Positions 26,185 through 39,502 of a stretch of 64,000 nucleotides of DNA are shown piece by piece. The DNA comes from Siphlonurus alternatus. Taxonomy: Eukaryota > Arthropoda > Insecta > Ephemeroptera > Siphlonuridae. The stretch's first letter is position 1. Each line of letters opens with the position of its first letter. The stretch lies in contig OX463782.1 in the NCBI GenBank assembly GCA_949825025.1, forward strand, positions 26,748,773-26,812,772, written 5' to 3'. The position numbers were made by a program, and so were the translations under genes. The notes below the pieces were generated by a model that worked only from the letters and a program-made list of their open reading frames with translations, searched no databases and was not told the origin of the DNA.

Positions 26185-29100
26185 ATGACTTCGATTATCA
26201 AGCTTCATGCCATTTCTGGTGCAATGGATGAATCTCCTCCCTGCTACCTCCTTCAAGTTGATGAATTCCGATTCTTACTGGACTGTGGTTGGAATGAAAA
26301 TTTTGACCCAGAATTCATGAAAGAACTTAAAAGGTGAGACTTAAAGTGATCCTAGCCTGAAATGGTAAATTCAATTTTTTTTGTTGCTAGTGCTATAGTT
26401 ATATTTACATATTCTTAAGATTGATTTTAAATCATTTTCGTCCATAAATTGCTTTAATAATGCATATTAAAATATACAGCATCTAAATCTATATATAAAT
26501 GTGGCAACGCAGCGACGACTGCTCATCAGCCGACAAGAGAGGGGAAAGAGGGGAAATGAGTCGCAAGTTGAGAATACAAGTGGTTTGTGCGAACGCGCCA
26601 GTTAGGTCTACACCTTGCAGACACAAAATGTAAACTAAACCTTACCGTAAAAGTGAGCAAAATTCTTTTCATTCTCATGCAAGCTGACTTTTTAAGTATG
26701 CGCTCCTATTGATATTTCCTATAGTGAAATTATTCTAAAATTGAAAATACTGCCGAATTTACGGTAGCACTTATAAACAAAAACAAATTATCATGAGGAG
26801 TAAATAGTTATATTATATTATAATATATTATATTATATTATATTATATTATATTATATTATATTATATTATATTATATTATATTATATTATATTATATTA
26901 TATTATATGATTATTAAAATGTATCTCCTTGAGATGTAATTATTGTATTTCAACAACATGAATTTGGAATTAAATTTAATAATTGGAAATTAATGTTAAG
27001 TACTGTATAATATGGTATATATTATATGTATATTATATAAAAACAATGGAGTATTGTCCTCATTTTTTTTTATTGTAGAAATGGATAGAGGGTGCAAAGT
27101 TATGTTACCCTGATTTTTTTCAGCTTTTTTAGAGCCCGGGAAGTATTTTTAAAAAATTATTGAAAGTTATTTTTGTGACGTCACGAGACGCCGCTCCTTA
27201 AGAAAAAGATAGGACTTGTCGCCGCGTGACGTCACAAATAGGACTTTCAATAATTTTTTAAAAATACTTCCCGGGCTCTAAAAAATCGGAAAAAAATCAT
27301 GGTAGCATAACTTTTCACCCTCTATCCATTTCTGCAATAAAAAAAATTGAGGACAATACTCCATTGAACATGGAAGTTCCATTTCTCCATGTTAATTTAG
27401 AGAACTTTAAAAATTAATTACTCGAAAACTAGCTCGTTTTTGTATAACTGATTTTTTACCTACTGATAGGGGATGTAAAGGAGAACAATTTAAATTTTTT
27501 TCATAATTTTTATGAGTGGGATTTTTTTAGCATTGCATGGGCCAGCTGATCCGTATTATCTCTACCTTAAAAAATTAGTATGAAAAAATGATGTAAAATA
27601 GTGTTCAATTTTACATCAATTATATTTTATTTCGATATTATTATATACTTTTACATGAATTGAATGTACTATATATATATATATATATTATATAATTACT
27701 TGCGTATATAAGGTCATCAAATAAATTTGTTTTCAAAACTATACTTTATGCAGTAAAAAAGAGTGCATGTATTATGTATTGAAAACTCCCAATTATATTA
27801 AAATATAATATAGCGTCTTACATATTTTATCATGCTTTTCTAATAATTAATAAAGTAATCATAGATTTAACCTCTTTTTTTCAACTTCGTTATACAATTA
27901 TTGCTTTGCATTTTAGTCAAATAATATATATTTATATTTATTGTGTTATTTTTTTCTTTGCATGGTTCTTCTCCCATGTTCTTCTCCTAACCTCGTTCAA
28001 AATATCAGCGCTGTTTCTTCTCTCCCCACTCTAGTTAGCCAACAGGCCAATCGGCAATGATGTGAGGTGTGACGTCACTATACTCAAGGCTAGAGCGGCG
28101 TTGTCGGATTTCTTGAGTATTATGATATCATAATACTCAAAATTTTGTACTTTCTTGCCGCTGCCTCGCGGAAATGCACCGGATATGCCGGAAATGATGC
28201 AAATGTTAATTATTAACTAAAAGAACTCTCGGCGACTGCATTTTTTGTCATTTCAGGCCAGGATCACTTTAATAATATACATTGATGCGTCTACAAGAAA
28301 AGCAACAGTGAATTTTCCAGAATGCCACATAACAGCCAGTACATGTACATACATGTACATGCATACATACGGTGGATGTAAATGAGCAAAATGTAATTTT
28401 GGAGAGAGTGGTGACTAGACTAGACAATTGCAGCCCGCAGCAAACAACGCTACTTATCGGAGATTTTAATTTGCCGCATATAAACTGGAATGACAGGTGT
28501 GAGGTGTTGGGGACGGCAACACAGAAACTAGTAGCAAAAATAACAAATAGGGACATGACACAGGTCATTAATGAATATACGAGAGAGCATGTTAATGGTA
28601 CTAGAAATATTCTTGATGTAGTTCTAGTTAGACCGATAGAAATCTGGCAAAATACTATGGTTGTGGACGGTATTAGTGATCACAAAATACCTGTCGTAGA
28701 GCTAATTTTTGGGAAGTCAAAGCAACCGGAGCAAAAAACGAGAAAGTGGCTTTACCAAAAAGCCGACACAGTAGCAATAGAGAGAGAACTAGAGGATGAG
28801 TTTAATTCTTGGTCAGAAAGTAAAGGAGATATAAATCTTTTGTGGGATTCGTATGTTAAAATATGTATGGAAGTACAAGAAAAATATGTACCAGCAAAAT
28901 CAATTAATGTGAATAGTGACCCACCGTATTTTAATAAAGAGGTTAGAAGCTTAAAGAGGAAGTTGAGAAGAGACTATATTAAATATAAGAAAGGACTAGT
29001 TAGGAAAGGTAGAATGAAAGAGACGGAGATGGAACTCAATAATGCAAAGGATAGGGCGAGAAAAATTTTTATGAGCAAGATTTTTGATGAGAAAGATGTA

Positions 29101-32100
29101 GGTAGCAGCTGGGGAAGAATGTATAAACATATAAAAACTTTAAGAAAGGCAGGAAATGATATACCAGTGCTGAAAGATGCATTGGGAATATATGTTACGG
29201 AGTCGGAGAAAGCAAATGCGTGTTCAAAGCAATATGAGGCTGTGTTCCAGGCCAAAGTATTAGATACAGACAAGGGGAATGAGCAAAATAACGAGCAGGA
29301 GGAAGGTACAGCAAATAGTAGACATAAGATATTCAGGGTCAGATATAAAGATGTTAGAAGAGCAATAGTGTCATTGAAAAAAGGGAAGGCCCCGGGACCG
29401 GACGGAATTACAGCATCATTCCTAAAATTGTGTATTGATAAGCATTGTAAGTACCAAATGCTTATTTTTGAGACGGTAATGAAACAAGGTAAAATGCCAG
29501 ATGGGTGGAGAGAGGCGTGGGTTATTCCAATTTATAAGGGAGGAGCAAAAAGTGAAGTTAAAAACTACAGACCAGTAAGCCTTACATCAGTAGTTTCAAA
29601 AGTAATGGAGAAGATAGTAGTTAAGTACATGAGACTTAAGCTAGAACGGAAGGGATATTTTTGCAAACAACAGCACGGATTTAGGGGGAATTATTCATGT
29701 GATACTCAGCTTCTGGGGCTAGTGCAGGACCTCGAGGAAGGCATTGATAAAGGAGAGGAAATACATGCAATATTTTTGGATTTCGAGAAAGCATTTGATA
29801 AGGTGCCACATAATATACTAGTGAATAAAATAAGAGAAGCGGTAGGTGAAGAAGGCTTGATAAATTTTATAGAAGATTTTTTAACTGATAGAGTACAGAG
29901 AGTCAAGCTAGGGCAAACGTTGTCTGAGGTAGTGAAGGTTACTTCCGGAGTCCCTCAGGGTAGTGTGCTAGGGCCGCTACTTTTTATTATTTTTATTAAT
30001 GATATTGTACAGAATTTGGAGTCGGAGATGAGGCTTTTTGCTGATGACAGCGTAATCTATAGGACAGTAAGTAATAAGCAGGATGAGCAAATTCTACAAA
30101 AGGATCTGGAGACAGTGGGTATATGGATAGAAGCTAATAAAATGAAGCTTAATGTGGGAAAATGTAGTGTGGTTAAGTTCAACAAAAGAAGGGAGCAAAG
30201 TCAGGTTAAATATTTTATGGAGGGGGAAGAAATCAAATCAGAGGACAAATACAAATATCTGGGAGTAATGCTTCAGTGCAAACTTAATTGGGATGAACAT
30301 ATTAGGTATGTAACCGCAAAGAGCAGAAGGAATCTTGAGTTTGTAATGAGGAATCTTAAGGGGGCAGGCAGGACAGTAAGAGAAAAAGCATACAAGTCTC
30401 TGATTAGACCAATAATGGAATATGGATGTAATGCATGGGACCCGTATAGAGCAAAAGGGAAGAAAGAGATGGAAAAGATACAAAGACGAGCAGCAAGAAG
30501 GGTCTTAGAAAAGGGGAACTGGAGCTTTATCTGTGATAAAAACAAAATTTATAAGGGAAGAGAGAGTGTGACTAGAATGATAGAGCAACTGGGATGGGAG
30601 GATCTGGAGGAAAGGAGGAAGCAAAGTAGACTGACAGCAATGTATAAAATAACTAGGAACCAAAAGGGCTGGGAGGAGCTTAGCGATCGTACTGAGGAAG
30701 GGCGTTATAAAGGTAGGAGGGACCATGATTGGAAGCTGGAGTATAGGAGAAGCAAAAATGATGTGGGCAAGTATTCTTTTTTGAGAAGAACGGTGAGGGA
30801 GTGGAATTTGTTGGACTCTGGGCTTGTGGATGCTCGGAGTGTTGGTGAGTTCAGGGAGGGGCTGAGAGAGTCAGCCGCAAGCAAGCGAGCCACCGTGGTG
30901 GAATACCCACAATAGCCGCAAGCAGTGGTGTATGTATGTAATGTGTGTACACACTGCTATTTAATCTTTAATCTTTAATCTTTAATCTTTTAATCTTCTT
31001 ACCAGATCAAAGATATAAGAACATAAGTATTTCTACAACACAACATTATATAGTAAAATGTCTAATATTTCTACAGTATGTGCCTGCAATGCTCAGTATG
31101 TTATGTGCATTTGATTGAAAATTAAAATAGGGACAAATAGTATAAACATATGCACTGTAATCTTTTGAAACGGCACACTGGCTATTTTATAACTTTCTGG
31201 AAAACGCTTTAAGTACAGGTATGCTTTTGTCGCGGACCCATCAATTTCCATACAAGCATGATAGAAAATTATTATTACCATTACCTTCTTAATTTCATGG
31301 ACTGAAATTGTTTTTATACAATTTTCAAACCACTTGGTCCTTTTCCTTGATTGTTTACAGTATGCAAATTTCAAAGATTTGCTCTAATTAAGTATGCATA
31401 CATAAACAACATTGCATGGTATTGATTCTTACGTTATTTTACTTTTCAGGTACACAAATCAAATTGATGCAGTTCTACTCTCTTACCCAGACCAGCTACA
31501 TTTAGGAGCTTTACCATACATGGTTGGTAAATGTGGATTGAATTGTCCCATTTATGCTACAATACCTGTGTATAAGATGGGCCAAATGTTCATGTACGAC
31601 CTGTACCAGGTAATATAATATATATCAGTAGTACAGTACATTATGTATTTCTATTCAGAGGAGTATAATAATTATTTTATCCTAATATTTCTATTTTTTC
31701 AGTCTCGTCACAACATGGAAGATTTTGACCTATTTACATTAGATGACGTTGATGCAGCATTTGACAAAATTGTACAACTCAAATATAATCAAAGTGTTGC
31801 ACTAAAAGGTAAATATAAAACTCGATCAACCTACAGAGAGATTGTAAACTCAAATTAATGCTCTCCATTTGTGCAGGTAAAGGCTATGGTCTGACAATAA
31901 CTCCCCTCCCTGCTGGACACATGATTGGGGGTACCATGTGGAAGATTGTGAAGGTTGGTGAGGAGGACATTGTTTATGCCTTGGACTTCAACCACAAGAA
32001 GGAACGTCACCTCAATGGCTGCGAGTTGGAGAAGCTGACCCGCCCCTCACTCCTCATCACTGACGCTTTCAACGCCACCTACGTCCAAGCCAGACGCAGA

Positions 32101-32274
32101 GCCAGAGATGAAAAACTAATGAGTAAGACCTGATTCTTGGTGATGAAAAAAAAAGGGCTTACTTTTGGCAAACTTCTGACTTCGTGAGCTCCTGCAGTGC
32201 ATGCTAAAGAAGCGGGCTTGGAGCTAAATTTTGTGTCATGATTTTTTATTTATTTTGTTACTGTACAGTACATG

Positions 32275-32316
<42 letters not shown>

Positions 32317-34480
32317 GTTAGCAGATTGCTGTCTTTTATGTAGAACTAGAACAATATTCTGCTCTCACAATTTTTTTTTCACACCTTTCTAATGATTCTG
32401 ATGAAATGATGTAACCCATCTTACTGAAACCTTGATATCTAACTGTCTTGTTACAGCAAACATCCTGCAGACACTACGTAACAACGGCAACGTGCTGGTG
32501 ACTGTGGACACTGCGGGCCGTGTGCTAGAGCTGGCCCACATGTTGGATCAGCTGTGGCGGAACAAGGAGTCCGGACTGCTGGCCTACTCCCTCGCGCTTC
32601 TTAACAACGTCAGCTACAATGTTGTTGAGTTTGCAAAATCTCAGGTAAGTTTAAATGGAAGGCTGATGTTTTGTATTAAAAAAAAAAAAAAAAAAAAAAA
32701 AAAGTTTTTTTTTTAAAAAACTGAAGTAAGAGTAGTCATTTAAAGTAGCAAGGTAACTTTTGTTTTACTTTTGTAATAATTCCAATGCATTCATATTATT
32801 ATTTATTAAATATTCCTTGTGTTCATTTGCACTTTTAACAGATTGAATGGATGAGTGACAAGTTGATGAGGACATTCGAAGGTGCGAGGAACAACCCCTT
32901 CCAGTTCCGACACTTGCAGCTGTGCCACAGTTTGGCTGAGCTCAGCAAAGTGCCCAGTCCTAAGGTAACATTCTTGTTGGAAATATCCCTTATGTCAGTC
33001 CTAATATTGATTGTATCTTACAGGTTGTCCTAGCAAGTTCTCCTGACATGGAGAGTGGCTTCTCAAGAGATCTCTTCCTCCAGTGGTCTTCAAGTCCTCT
33101 CAACAGTATCATCATTACTAGCAGGTATACATATTTATTATATCCTACCTCCAGCTAATCCTTTTGTGTAATCTTCTTGTCTGATCAAGTAATTTAATTT
33201 CCATAATTTTAACTTTTTTCTTTTTAACTTTAATTTTTCAATTTTTTATTTATTTATTTATTTATTTTTTTTTTATTTTTAAAACTTAATTTGTTAGGCC
33301 ATGGCCGCCCCGGTTTGGAAGGGACCCACAAAATTAGGGTCTACGAAGAGCCGGGAGGTAAAATTCAGTCACTTAATTGTGACCAGTACCCTACAACAGG
33401 GTTCAGTTAAAAAGCTAAAAAAAAAAAAAAATCAATTCAGATTGAAAGAGCAAAAATAATTGTTCCAAGAGTTACTTTAAATGACTAGTATGGTTTTTAG
33501 AAACTAGTTTTGTTCCCTTTGTATCCTAGTTATGTTTAAATAGAAACCATATAATATGTAGTTTACACGCATTATCAATCTTATCATTTTTCAGGACTGC
33601 ACCTGGTACTCTGGCTCGTAACCTGATCGAGGAGGGAGGTACGGGGTGCTCCTTCACCCTGGATGTAAAGAAGAGGGTTCGTCTGGAGGGGACAGAACTC
33701 GAGGAGCACATGCGAAAAGAGAGGGAGTCAAGGGAGAAGAACCAGGAGAATGGGTAAGCAGAATTTCTTTAATCAACTGGTATATAATTTGTAGCTGTTG
33801 TTTTAAATCTGATTTTGTTTTTGTTAATTCAATAAACATTTTTCAATAATAGTACAGTATCTACTATAACTAATAGAAATAGTAACAGTCATTTTTTAAA
33901 TGGGTTTTTATTGTTTTGACTAGAAATTTCAATAATTTCCAAACTGAAGCTTGTAATAATCTGTGTGCAGAGAGGGAGCAGACTCGAGTGATGAGTCCGA
34001 AAACGAGATGGACATGAGCTCAGTGGCTCGTGGTAAACACGACCTGCTAGTCAAGTCCGAGACCAAAACTCAGTCTGGCTTCTTCAAGACCAACAAGAAG
34101 CAATACCCCATGTTCCCATTCTTTGAGGAAAAGGCCAAGTTCGACGAGTATGGAGAGATCATTAGGTAAGATTGCATTTATTGAAGAAACATTGTCTTAG
34201 AATTAAATAATGATCAGTGTGTTGTCGCACTACTTTCTGTTTCAACTAAATAATAACTGTTTAATAATGAGACCCTTTGCAGGCATGCTTAAAATTTGTG
34301 CAAGTTTAGACATGGTAACTTTTGCAGGCCTGAGGACTATAAGATGGTGGACACGACTATGGAGATCGAAGACAACAAGGAGAACGTAGAGGTCAAGGAG
34401 GAGGAGATGCAAGGTACACAATTTGTAGAGATTGAATTATTTGCTGGTGTCAATCAAACTCTGTAGATTCTGTAGATTCT

Positions 34481-34521
<41 letters not shown>

Positions 34522-37103
34522 TCCTTTAAATTGCAAATGTTAAACAAAACAAAAATTAATTGCATTATAGCCTATAATAGGTTGATCCACCGTACACCGT
34601 AAAAAATATGCTAATACATGTAATCTTAAAATTGTTTACTAACTTTAGAATTACATATAAATCTTTAATTTATATGCAGTATAATATAATAAACCTATAA
34701 TATACGTATTTATATTTACAAGTTTCACTACAGAAATGTAACTGGGTGTTCATGGTTTCAGTTGACATCACAGAGGTGCCGACCAAGTGCGTGAGCACCA
34801 CTCGTACGATCAAAGTGTTGGCACAGGTGCAGTACATAGACTTTGAAGGACGTTCGGACGGAGAATCTCTGCAGAAGATCCTGGCTCAGCTGAAGCCAAG
34901 GCGAGTGCTACTGGTGCGTGGTTCTCCGGAGAGCACCGAGGCCATGGCTAGCTACTGTCAGCAGTGGACTGGTGGGCGAGTCTTCACCCCAGCAAGGGGA
35001 GAAATAGTAGATGCAACCACTGAGACACACATATACCAGGTACTATTTTGTTATTTTTTATTTTAAAATAAAGAGTTAAAAATACAAGACATATTAATTT
35101 GATGACTTCAAAATTGTAGTTGAAAAAACATTGAGCCCAATTTTATGAGCAAACAAGAATACTCTTACTTTAAAATTAAAAAAGAGGAACGTGAGACTCA
35201 CTGGTGTTTTGTGCAGGTACGGCTGACGGACGCACTGGTGTCCTCGCTGGACTTTAAGAAGGGCAAGGACGCTGAGCTAGCCTGGCTGGATGCTCAGATT
35301 GCACCCCGTGAGGTTGAGAAGGACCTCAGACCTCCTGAAGAGAATGAGGAAGGAGAAGAGAGGAAAGGTGTGTGCCCTTCACTGGAATGATCGCTCATAA
35401 CTTAGCATAACTATGAACCTTATGTAGTATGGTTTGTTAATCTTCCAACAGGTGTTTTACAATCAATTTTTCATTAGGGTGTTTATTTTTGCTAAAACTT
35501 TCAATAGGTTGAATAAAAAAATATGATTTTTTTTTTTTTTTTTTTAAGCCTCATGTATTAATCACGTTAATTATGTTCACAGACGTGATCATGTCCGACC
35601 AGATTCCCACCCTGGAGCCTCTTGCTCTTAGTGAGGTATGTACAATCGAGAAAATCTACAATTTCTTCAAATGAAATCCATTAAAAAAAATTATTCTAAC
35701 TCTTGTTGTGTCACAGGTACCCATTCACAACACCACCTTCATCAATGAGCTTAAGCTCTCTGATTTCAAGCAAGTGCTCACCAAAGTAGGCATTCCTTCA
35801 GAGTTCTCCGGCGGAGTGCTCTGGTGCTGCAACGGCACTGTGGCTGTGCGAAGGGTGAGTCTGCATAGGATCAATGAGAATTGTTAAAAAAATTCATAAA
35901 AAAATATTTTAAGTGAATTATTTTTTTTCTTCTATTTATTTAATTTTATGTAGTTCAGTCTATTGATTTCATGTATTTTTGGTCATTTTCACTGTTTGGC
36001 ACTGCCTTCTTACTATTTCAGGAAGAAAAAGTAAAAATAATAGCATCCTTTAAAGTAATATTCAGAAAGTCAACAATTTATTTCATAATTAAGACTTAGG
36101 TTTTAAATCCACTAGGTAGTTAAACTAATGACATTGTTATATTTCACATGACCTAACCTAACATTAGTAACTGTAGAAAAGTTTATGTAAAAGTTGCTCA
36201 CAAAGATTCATGTGAAAAGTTTTGAACAGGTTGTTGCACTTTAAATGTGAAGTTAAATTAAGAGAAATCTTGACCTTAATGAGCGTTAACCTCAAAGACA
36301 TAGAAACAGCTCAGCTGGCTTTCAGTATGTTGCATGTGTATGTGGTTTTGAGGCAAGTTGCTGTCATGTATAATTGCCACCAAGTTAAGCAGACTAGTTA
36401 TAAAGTTATAAATAGTGTTGTGGTAATGATAGAGAAGAGGTCATGAAATTAATTGGCTGTGGTTTGCAGTTTGTATCCTACGGTATTATTATTTACTCTT
36501 CTGGGGTATTACTTCAGTATGACAAATACTTTTAGTAGAAATCTATAAAAAAATTGTTGTTTTGAAAAAAAAAAAAAAAAAAGTTTACAACTTTGAAAAT
36601 TAAGACATTAAAAAATAGAAAAACTATGTTTTCTGTTAGACAACACCCTAACTCTCTCATAGTTGAGGATTTTTTTTTTTTTTTTTTTTTTTTGCTTGGG
36701 ACTCTCAACATAAAACAAAAATATTAAAATGTAATTAAATGTTTTTTTTTTTGTTTTTTTTCATGTTTATTAATTTTATTTTATTCATAAAAATTACATT
36801 CCTTGTTCCCAATGAAAAGTTAATATAAATTATTCAGGTAATTTTCTACCAAATGATGAAGCTATGTTTAATTTGATAACCATCTAGATATGTATGATAA
36901 ATCCCCTTTCCCCCCCCCCCTCCCCTTTAATTTCTAGCACAGATATATAGGTCATGGAAAATGCTAATAAAACCATGATTCTTATTTACATTTATTTTCC
37001 CTTGTTTCAGCACGAATCTGGCCGTGTAACTCTGGAGGGTTGTCTCTCTGAGGACTACTACCTTGTACGAGAGATGCTCTATGATCAATATGCTATTGTC
37101 TAG
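26185..37103 (+). CDS. CPSF2: Cleavage and polyadenylation specificity factor subunit 2 (CPSF100), 15 exons, complete
   Basis: Nuclear subunit of the mRNA 3'-end processing complex and the non-catalytic partner of CPSF73. Exons: 26185-26333, 31450-31609, 31703-31808, 31877-32122, 32457-32644, 32842-32964, 33024-33124, 33595-33753, 33971-34165, 34328-34413, 34762-35039, 35217-35367, 35583-35635, 35717-35854, 37011-37103; phases agree and give 741 residues (human about 780). The metallo-beta-lactamase fold opens with [12 protein letters not shown] and [16 protein letters not shown]. The metal-binding motif reads YPDQLHLG instead of HxHxDH, as expected for the inactive paralogue. Later blocks are [20 protein letters not shown] RPSLLITD (beta-CASP region), [12 protein letters not shown], the C-terminal [20 protein letters not shown] end and an acidic, lysine-rich linker (about 395-470). 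Intron 1 (5.1 kb) is almost all transposon. Confidence 0.96.
26812..26908. repeat. (TATTA)n pentamer satellite
   Basis: About 19 almost perfect 5-bp units within the composite TTAA element of CPSF2 intron 1. Confidence 0.93.
27044..27366. mobile_element. Fold-back element, 'ATAGAGGG' family, nested
   Basis: Ends CAATGGAGTATTGTCCTCA and its inverted copy. The arms carry GAAATGGATAGAGGGTGCAA and AGCCCGGGAAGTATTTTTAA, shared with 12379-12693. The centre holds TGACGTCAC on both sides of a CTCCTTAAGAAAAAGATAGG spacer, so the arms extend nearly to the middle. Arms are about 140 bp with few differences. Confidence 0.78.
27368..27570. mobile_element. Half copy of the 6086-6458 fold-back family
   Basis: Starts at what would be the element's centre (ATGGAAGTTCCATTTCTCCA) and runs through ACTCGAAAACTAGCTCG to the end GTATTATCTCTACCTTAA, matching the right half of the GTF3C1 intron 17 element. 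The left half is absent; the neighbour on that side is the nested element ending at 27366. Confidence 0.7.
28371..30997 (+). mobile_element. CR1/L2-like LINE with an uninterrupted 847-codon frame, 5'-truncated
   Basis: One open frame runs from 28372 to the stop at 30915. It begins inside the apurinic endonuclease domain: [12 protein letters not shown] at residues 28-39 and SDHK near 103 belong to its C-terminal half, so the first half of the domain and any upstream frame are lost. The reverse transcriptase follows (about 330-620), with [64 protein letters not shown] and the catalytic FADD at 556-559. The thumb and tail end in RATVV. After the stop comes a short (TTTAATC)n tail (about 30960-30997). 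No initiating ATG at the very start (first codon GTG) and no clear target duplication. Same orientation as CPSF2. Confidence 0.93.
32279..32316. repeat. (ATT)n microsatellite
   Basis: About twelve TTA/ATT units in CPSF2 intron 4. Confidence 0.9.
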
Positions 37104-37238
37104 GCAAGTCAGCGAGCCAAGTAGATGCAGCAACCTCTTTTATAATTTAAGCAATATATATATATGGAACTTTATAATTTTTTATGTATCATATTGAAAG
37201 GTATTTGAATTTTATCTACATGTAAATGCAACTGTAAG

Positions 37239-37259
37239 AATAAATTAAGTTTTAATAAA
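37239..37259 (+). terminator. CPSF2 polyadenylation signals
   Basis: Two AATAAA hexamers, 37239-37244 and 37254-37259, about 140-155 bases after the CPSF2 stop, followed by a T-rich stretch. They are well placed to end the transcript with a short 3' UTR. Confidence 0.75.
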
Positions 37260-37269
37260 CATCTTTGTT

Positions 37270-38192
37270 TATACTTTTTTAAATGTTAATTTAAATTGAG
37301 AGTTCACTGAAAAAAAAAAAATCATGCAGCCTTGTTAATCTCCATGTAATGTGAGTATTCAACTAGCTCAACACATCTGCACATCCATGCATACGTGCTG
37401 GATGTGATACAAATTACAGAGCAATAAAGAGGTTGCAAATTATTATATATATAGAACTGGTTGTGCCTATATACTGTACAATATGCATATACGCATAAAT
37501 TTAACAAGTCTTGATGTAGAATTAATTTTAATTTTGTTTTAAAGCATGTTGTCTAGCTACCTGTTATCCAAGCTAGAAATAAACAATATTTATATATAGG
37601 GAGTATATATTTAAGTAAAGTGAATTTTAAGGACTGCACTAAAAATGTAGAACTAATATTATTAATAATTATTAATTAAAGCATATTTGCATGGTACAAT
37701 TATACTATTTTATATTTTTAAAACATTAATTGGCAAAAAATTAATGGCTTCGTATTTTTTTTTTTTTTTTTTTTAAAGTATAGAACATGACTGCGTATGC
37801 CATGCACTTTCGATTTTTGATTACAAACTGAAATTTTATATTAGAGACTTGAAAAATTGTATTCCTACTAAAAACGTTCCATAGAATTTGGTGTTACGAC
37901 CTTTAAGTATTATAGCCTAAAACAAAAATTGTGTCATATCTAAACAAATTTATTTCTAGGGGTTTAAACCACTGAACTATATAATATACTTGGTGTTTAA
38001 ACACATGCTGAGCAAAATGGCGTAAATTAAAATATCCAGAAAACAACCCTTAGCAAGATAACCATGTTAAAAAATCATTTTATCTTAATTTTGACACTGC
38101 TGTCAATTTGACAGCAGACAGCACCTTTGAAACAATTATATAAGCTCATTTATTTTTAGAAGCGACCTTTGAATTTTTTAAATTGAACGTTG
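37270..38192. other. Intergenic, nothing recognised
   Basis: AT-rich sequence after CPSF2 with poly-T and poly-A runs. I see no conserved coding blocks, tRNA or defined element in it. Confidence 0.6.
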
Positions 38193-38547
38193 TTAAGGGT
38201 AAGGTAACGCCACCAATGTTAAAAAAAATCCCTCTCACAAAAATTCTGAAAAAAATTTAAAATGTTCTCCTCTATACCCCCTATCAGTACCTAAAATATC
38301 AGGTATACAAATACGATCTAGTTTTTGAGTTATAAATTTTTAAAGTTGACTACTTTAACATGGAGAAATGAAACTCCCATGTTAAATTGGTCAACTTTAA
38401 AAATTCATAACTCAAAAACTAGATCGTATTTGTATACCTGATATTTTAGCTACTGATAGGGGGTGTAGAGGAGAACATTTTAAATTTTTTTCAGAATTTT
38501 TGTGAGAGGGATTTTTTTTAACATTGGTGGCGTTACCTTACCCTTAA
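38193..38547. mobile_element. TTAA-bounded fold-back element
   Basis: Near-perfect inverted repeat with arms of about 170 bp. Ends TTAAGGGTAAGGTAACGCCA and inverted copy, with TTAA at 38193-38196 and 38544-38547. The inner arm (ATCAGGTATACAAATACGAT) is a diverged relative of the 6086-6458 element, while the outer 30 bp differ. No open frame. Confidence 0.8.
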
Positions 38548-39502
38548 TTATAATTATAAAGAATATATAAAGGATTGAAAATTTTTCAAAAAATAAGGGT
38601 AGTATTTTAATTTTTTCAATAGAGGACTTTTATAGCCTTGACCATGATATATATTATATGCTTTGAAAATAATATTTTAAATTAATATATAAAACTTAAA
38701 AATATATTATATATATTTACAGGAGGAGAAATTGCATATATAATAGCTAGTATATGCTAATTAACAAATTTAAAAAAAAAACATTTCAATATAAATTATT
38801 TCATTATTCCAGTATGATATTTTTGTGTAAAAAATTTAAACGCACGCTTCAATTTTTAAAATTTATACTGTACAATATTTACAGAATAAATATTTTAATA
38901 TTTTATATAGTTAATTAAACTATTCAAATGTTAATATTAATATGAACTAGACCATAATATAAATATCAATGATCGCATTAAAAATTTAATGCATGATATA
39001 CATACATGTATAATATTTTTGTATTTATAATATTATAATATCATACATATAATGTAACATAATATGTATGGGTATAAAACTATAATATATATTAAATATA
39101 TGTACGTAATTATATATAATAAACTTACTAAACATCAAAATTATCAAATCATGCACTCTGATTAAATCAGATGAGAAATAAATATATCAGCCAGCTGAAA
39201 GTCATCCTGACGAAAAATTTTAGCACGAAATCGTCGTAACACCATTTCTGGCCCAGTCTCTATAATAATATATTATTATATATACTATAAAAGTATTATG
39301 TAAACATATTAATGCTTTTACCTATACTCTATACGATACGTACCGGCCGTTATAAAAAAAAAAAAAAATCGCCCAAAATAAATTTCAATTTTTTATCCAA
39401 AAATATATTGATATATTTTTTGAGATTTAAGTACAAATAATGAGATTTTCAGTGTGCCACTATAACTGTTTTTTAAAACTTTTATTAATTAAGTACTTCC
39501 AA

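Larger units (their letters stand above)
26341..28272. mobile_element. TTAA-bounded composite element at the start of CPSF2 intron 1
   Basis: Left end TTAAAGTGATCCTAGCCTGA and right end its inverted copy with one change, with TTAA at 26341-26344 and 28269-28272. The 1.9-kb interior carries a (TATTA)n satellite, two fold-back insertions (27044-27366 and 27368-27570), a 28-bp perfect palindrome at 28113-28140 and no open frame. The element starts 7 bases after the exon 1 donor, so only GTGAGAC of the original intron start remains. Confidence 0.7.
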
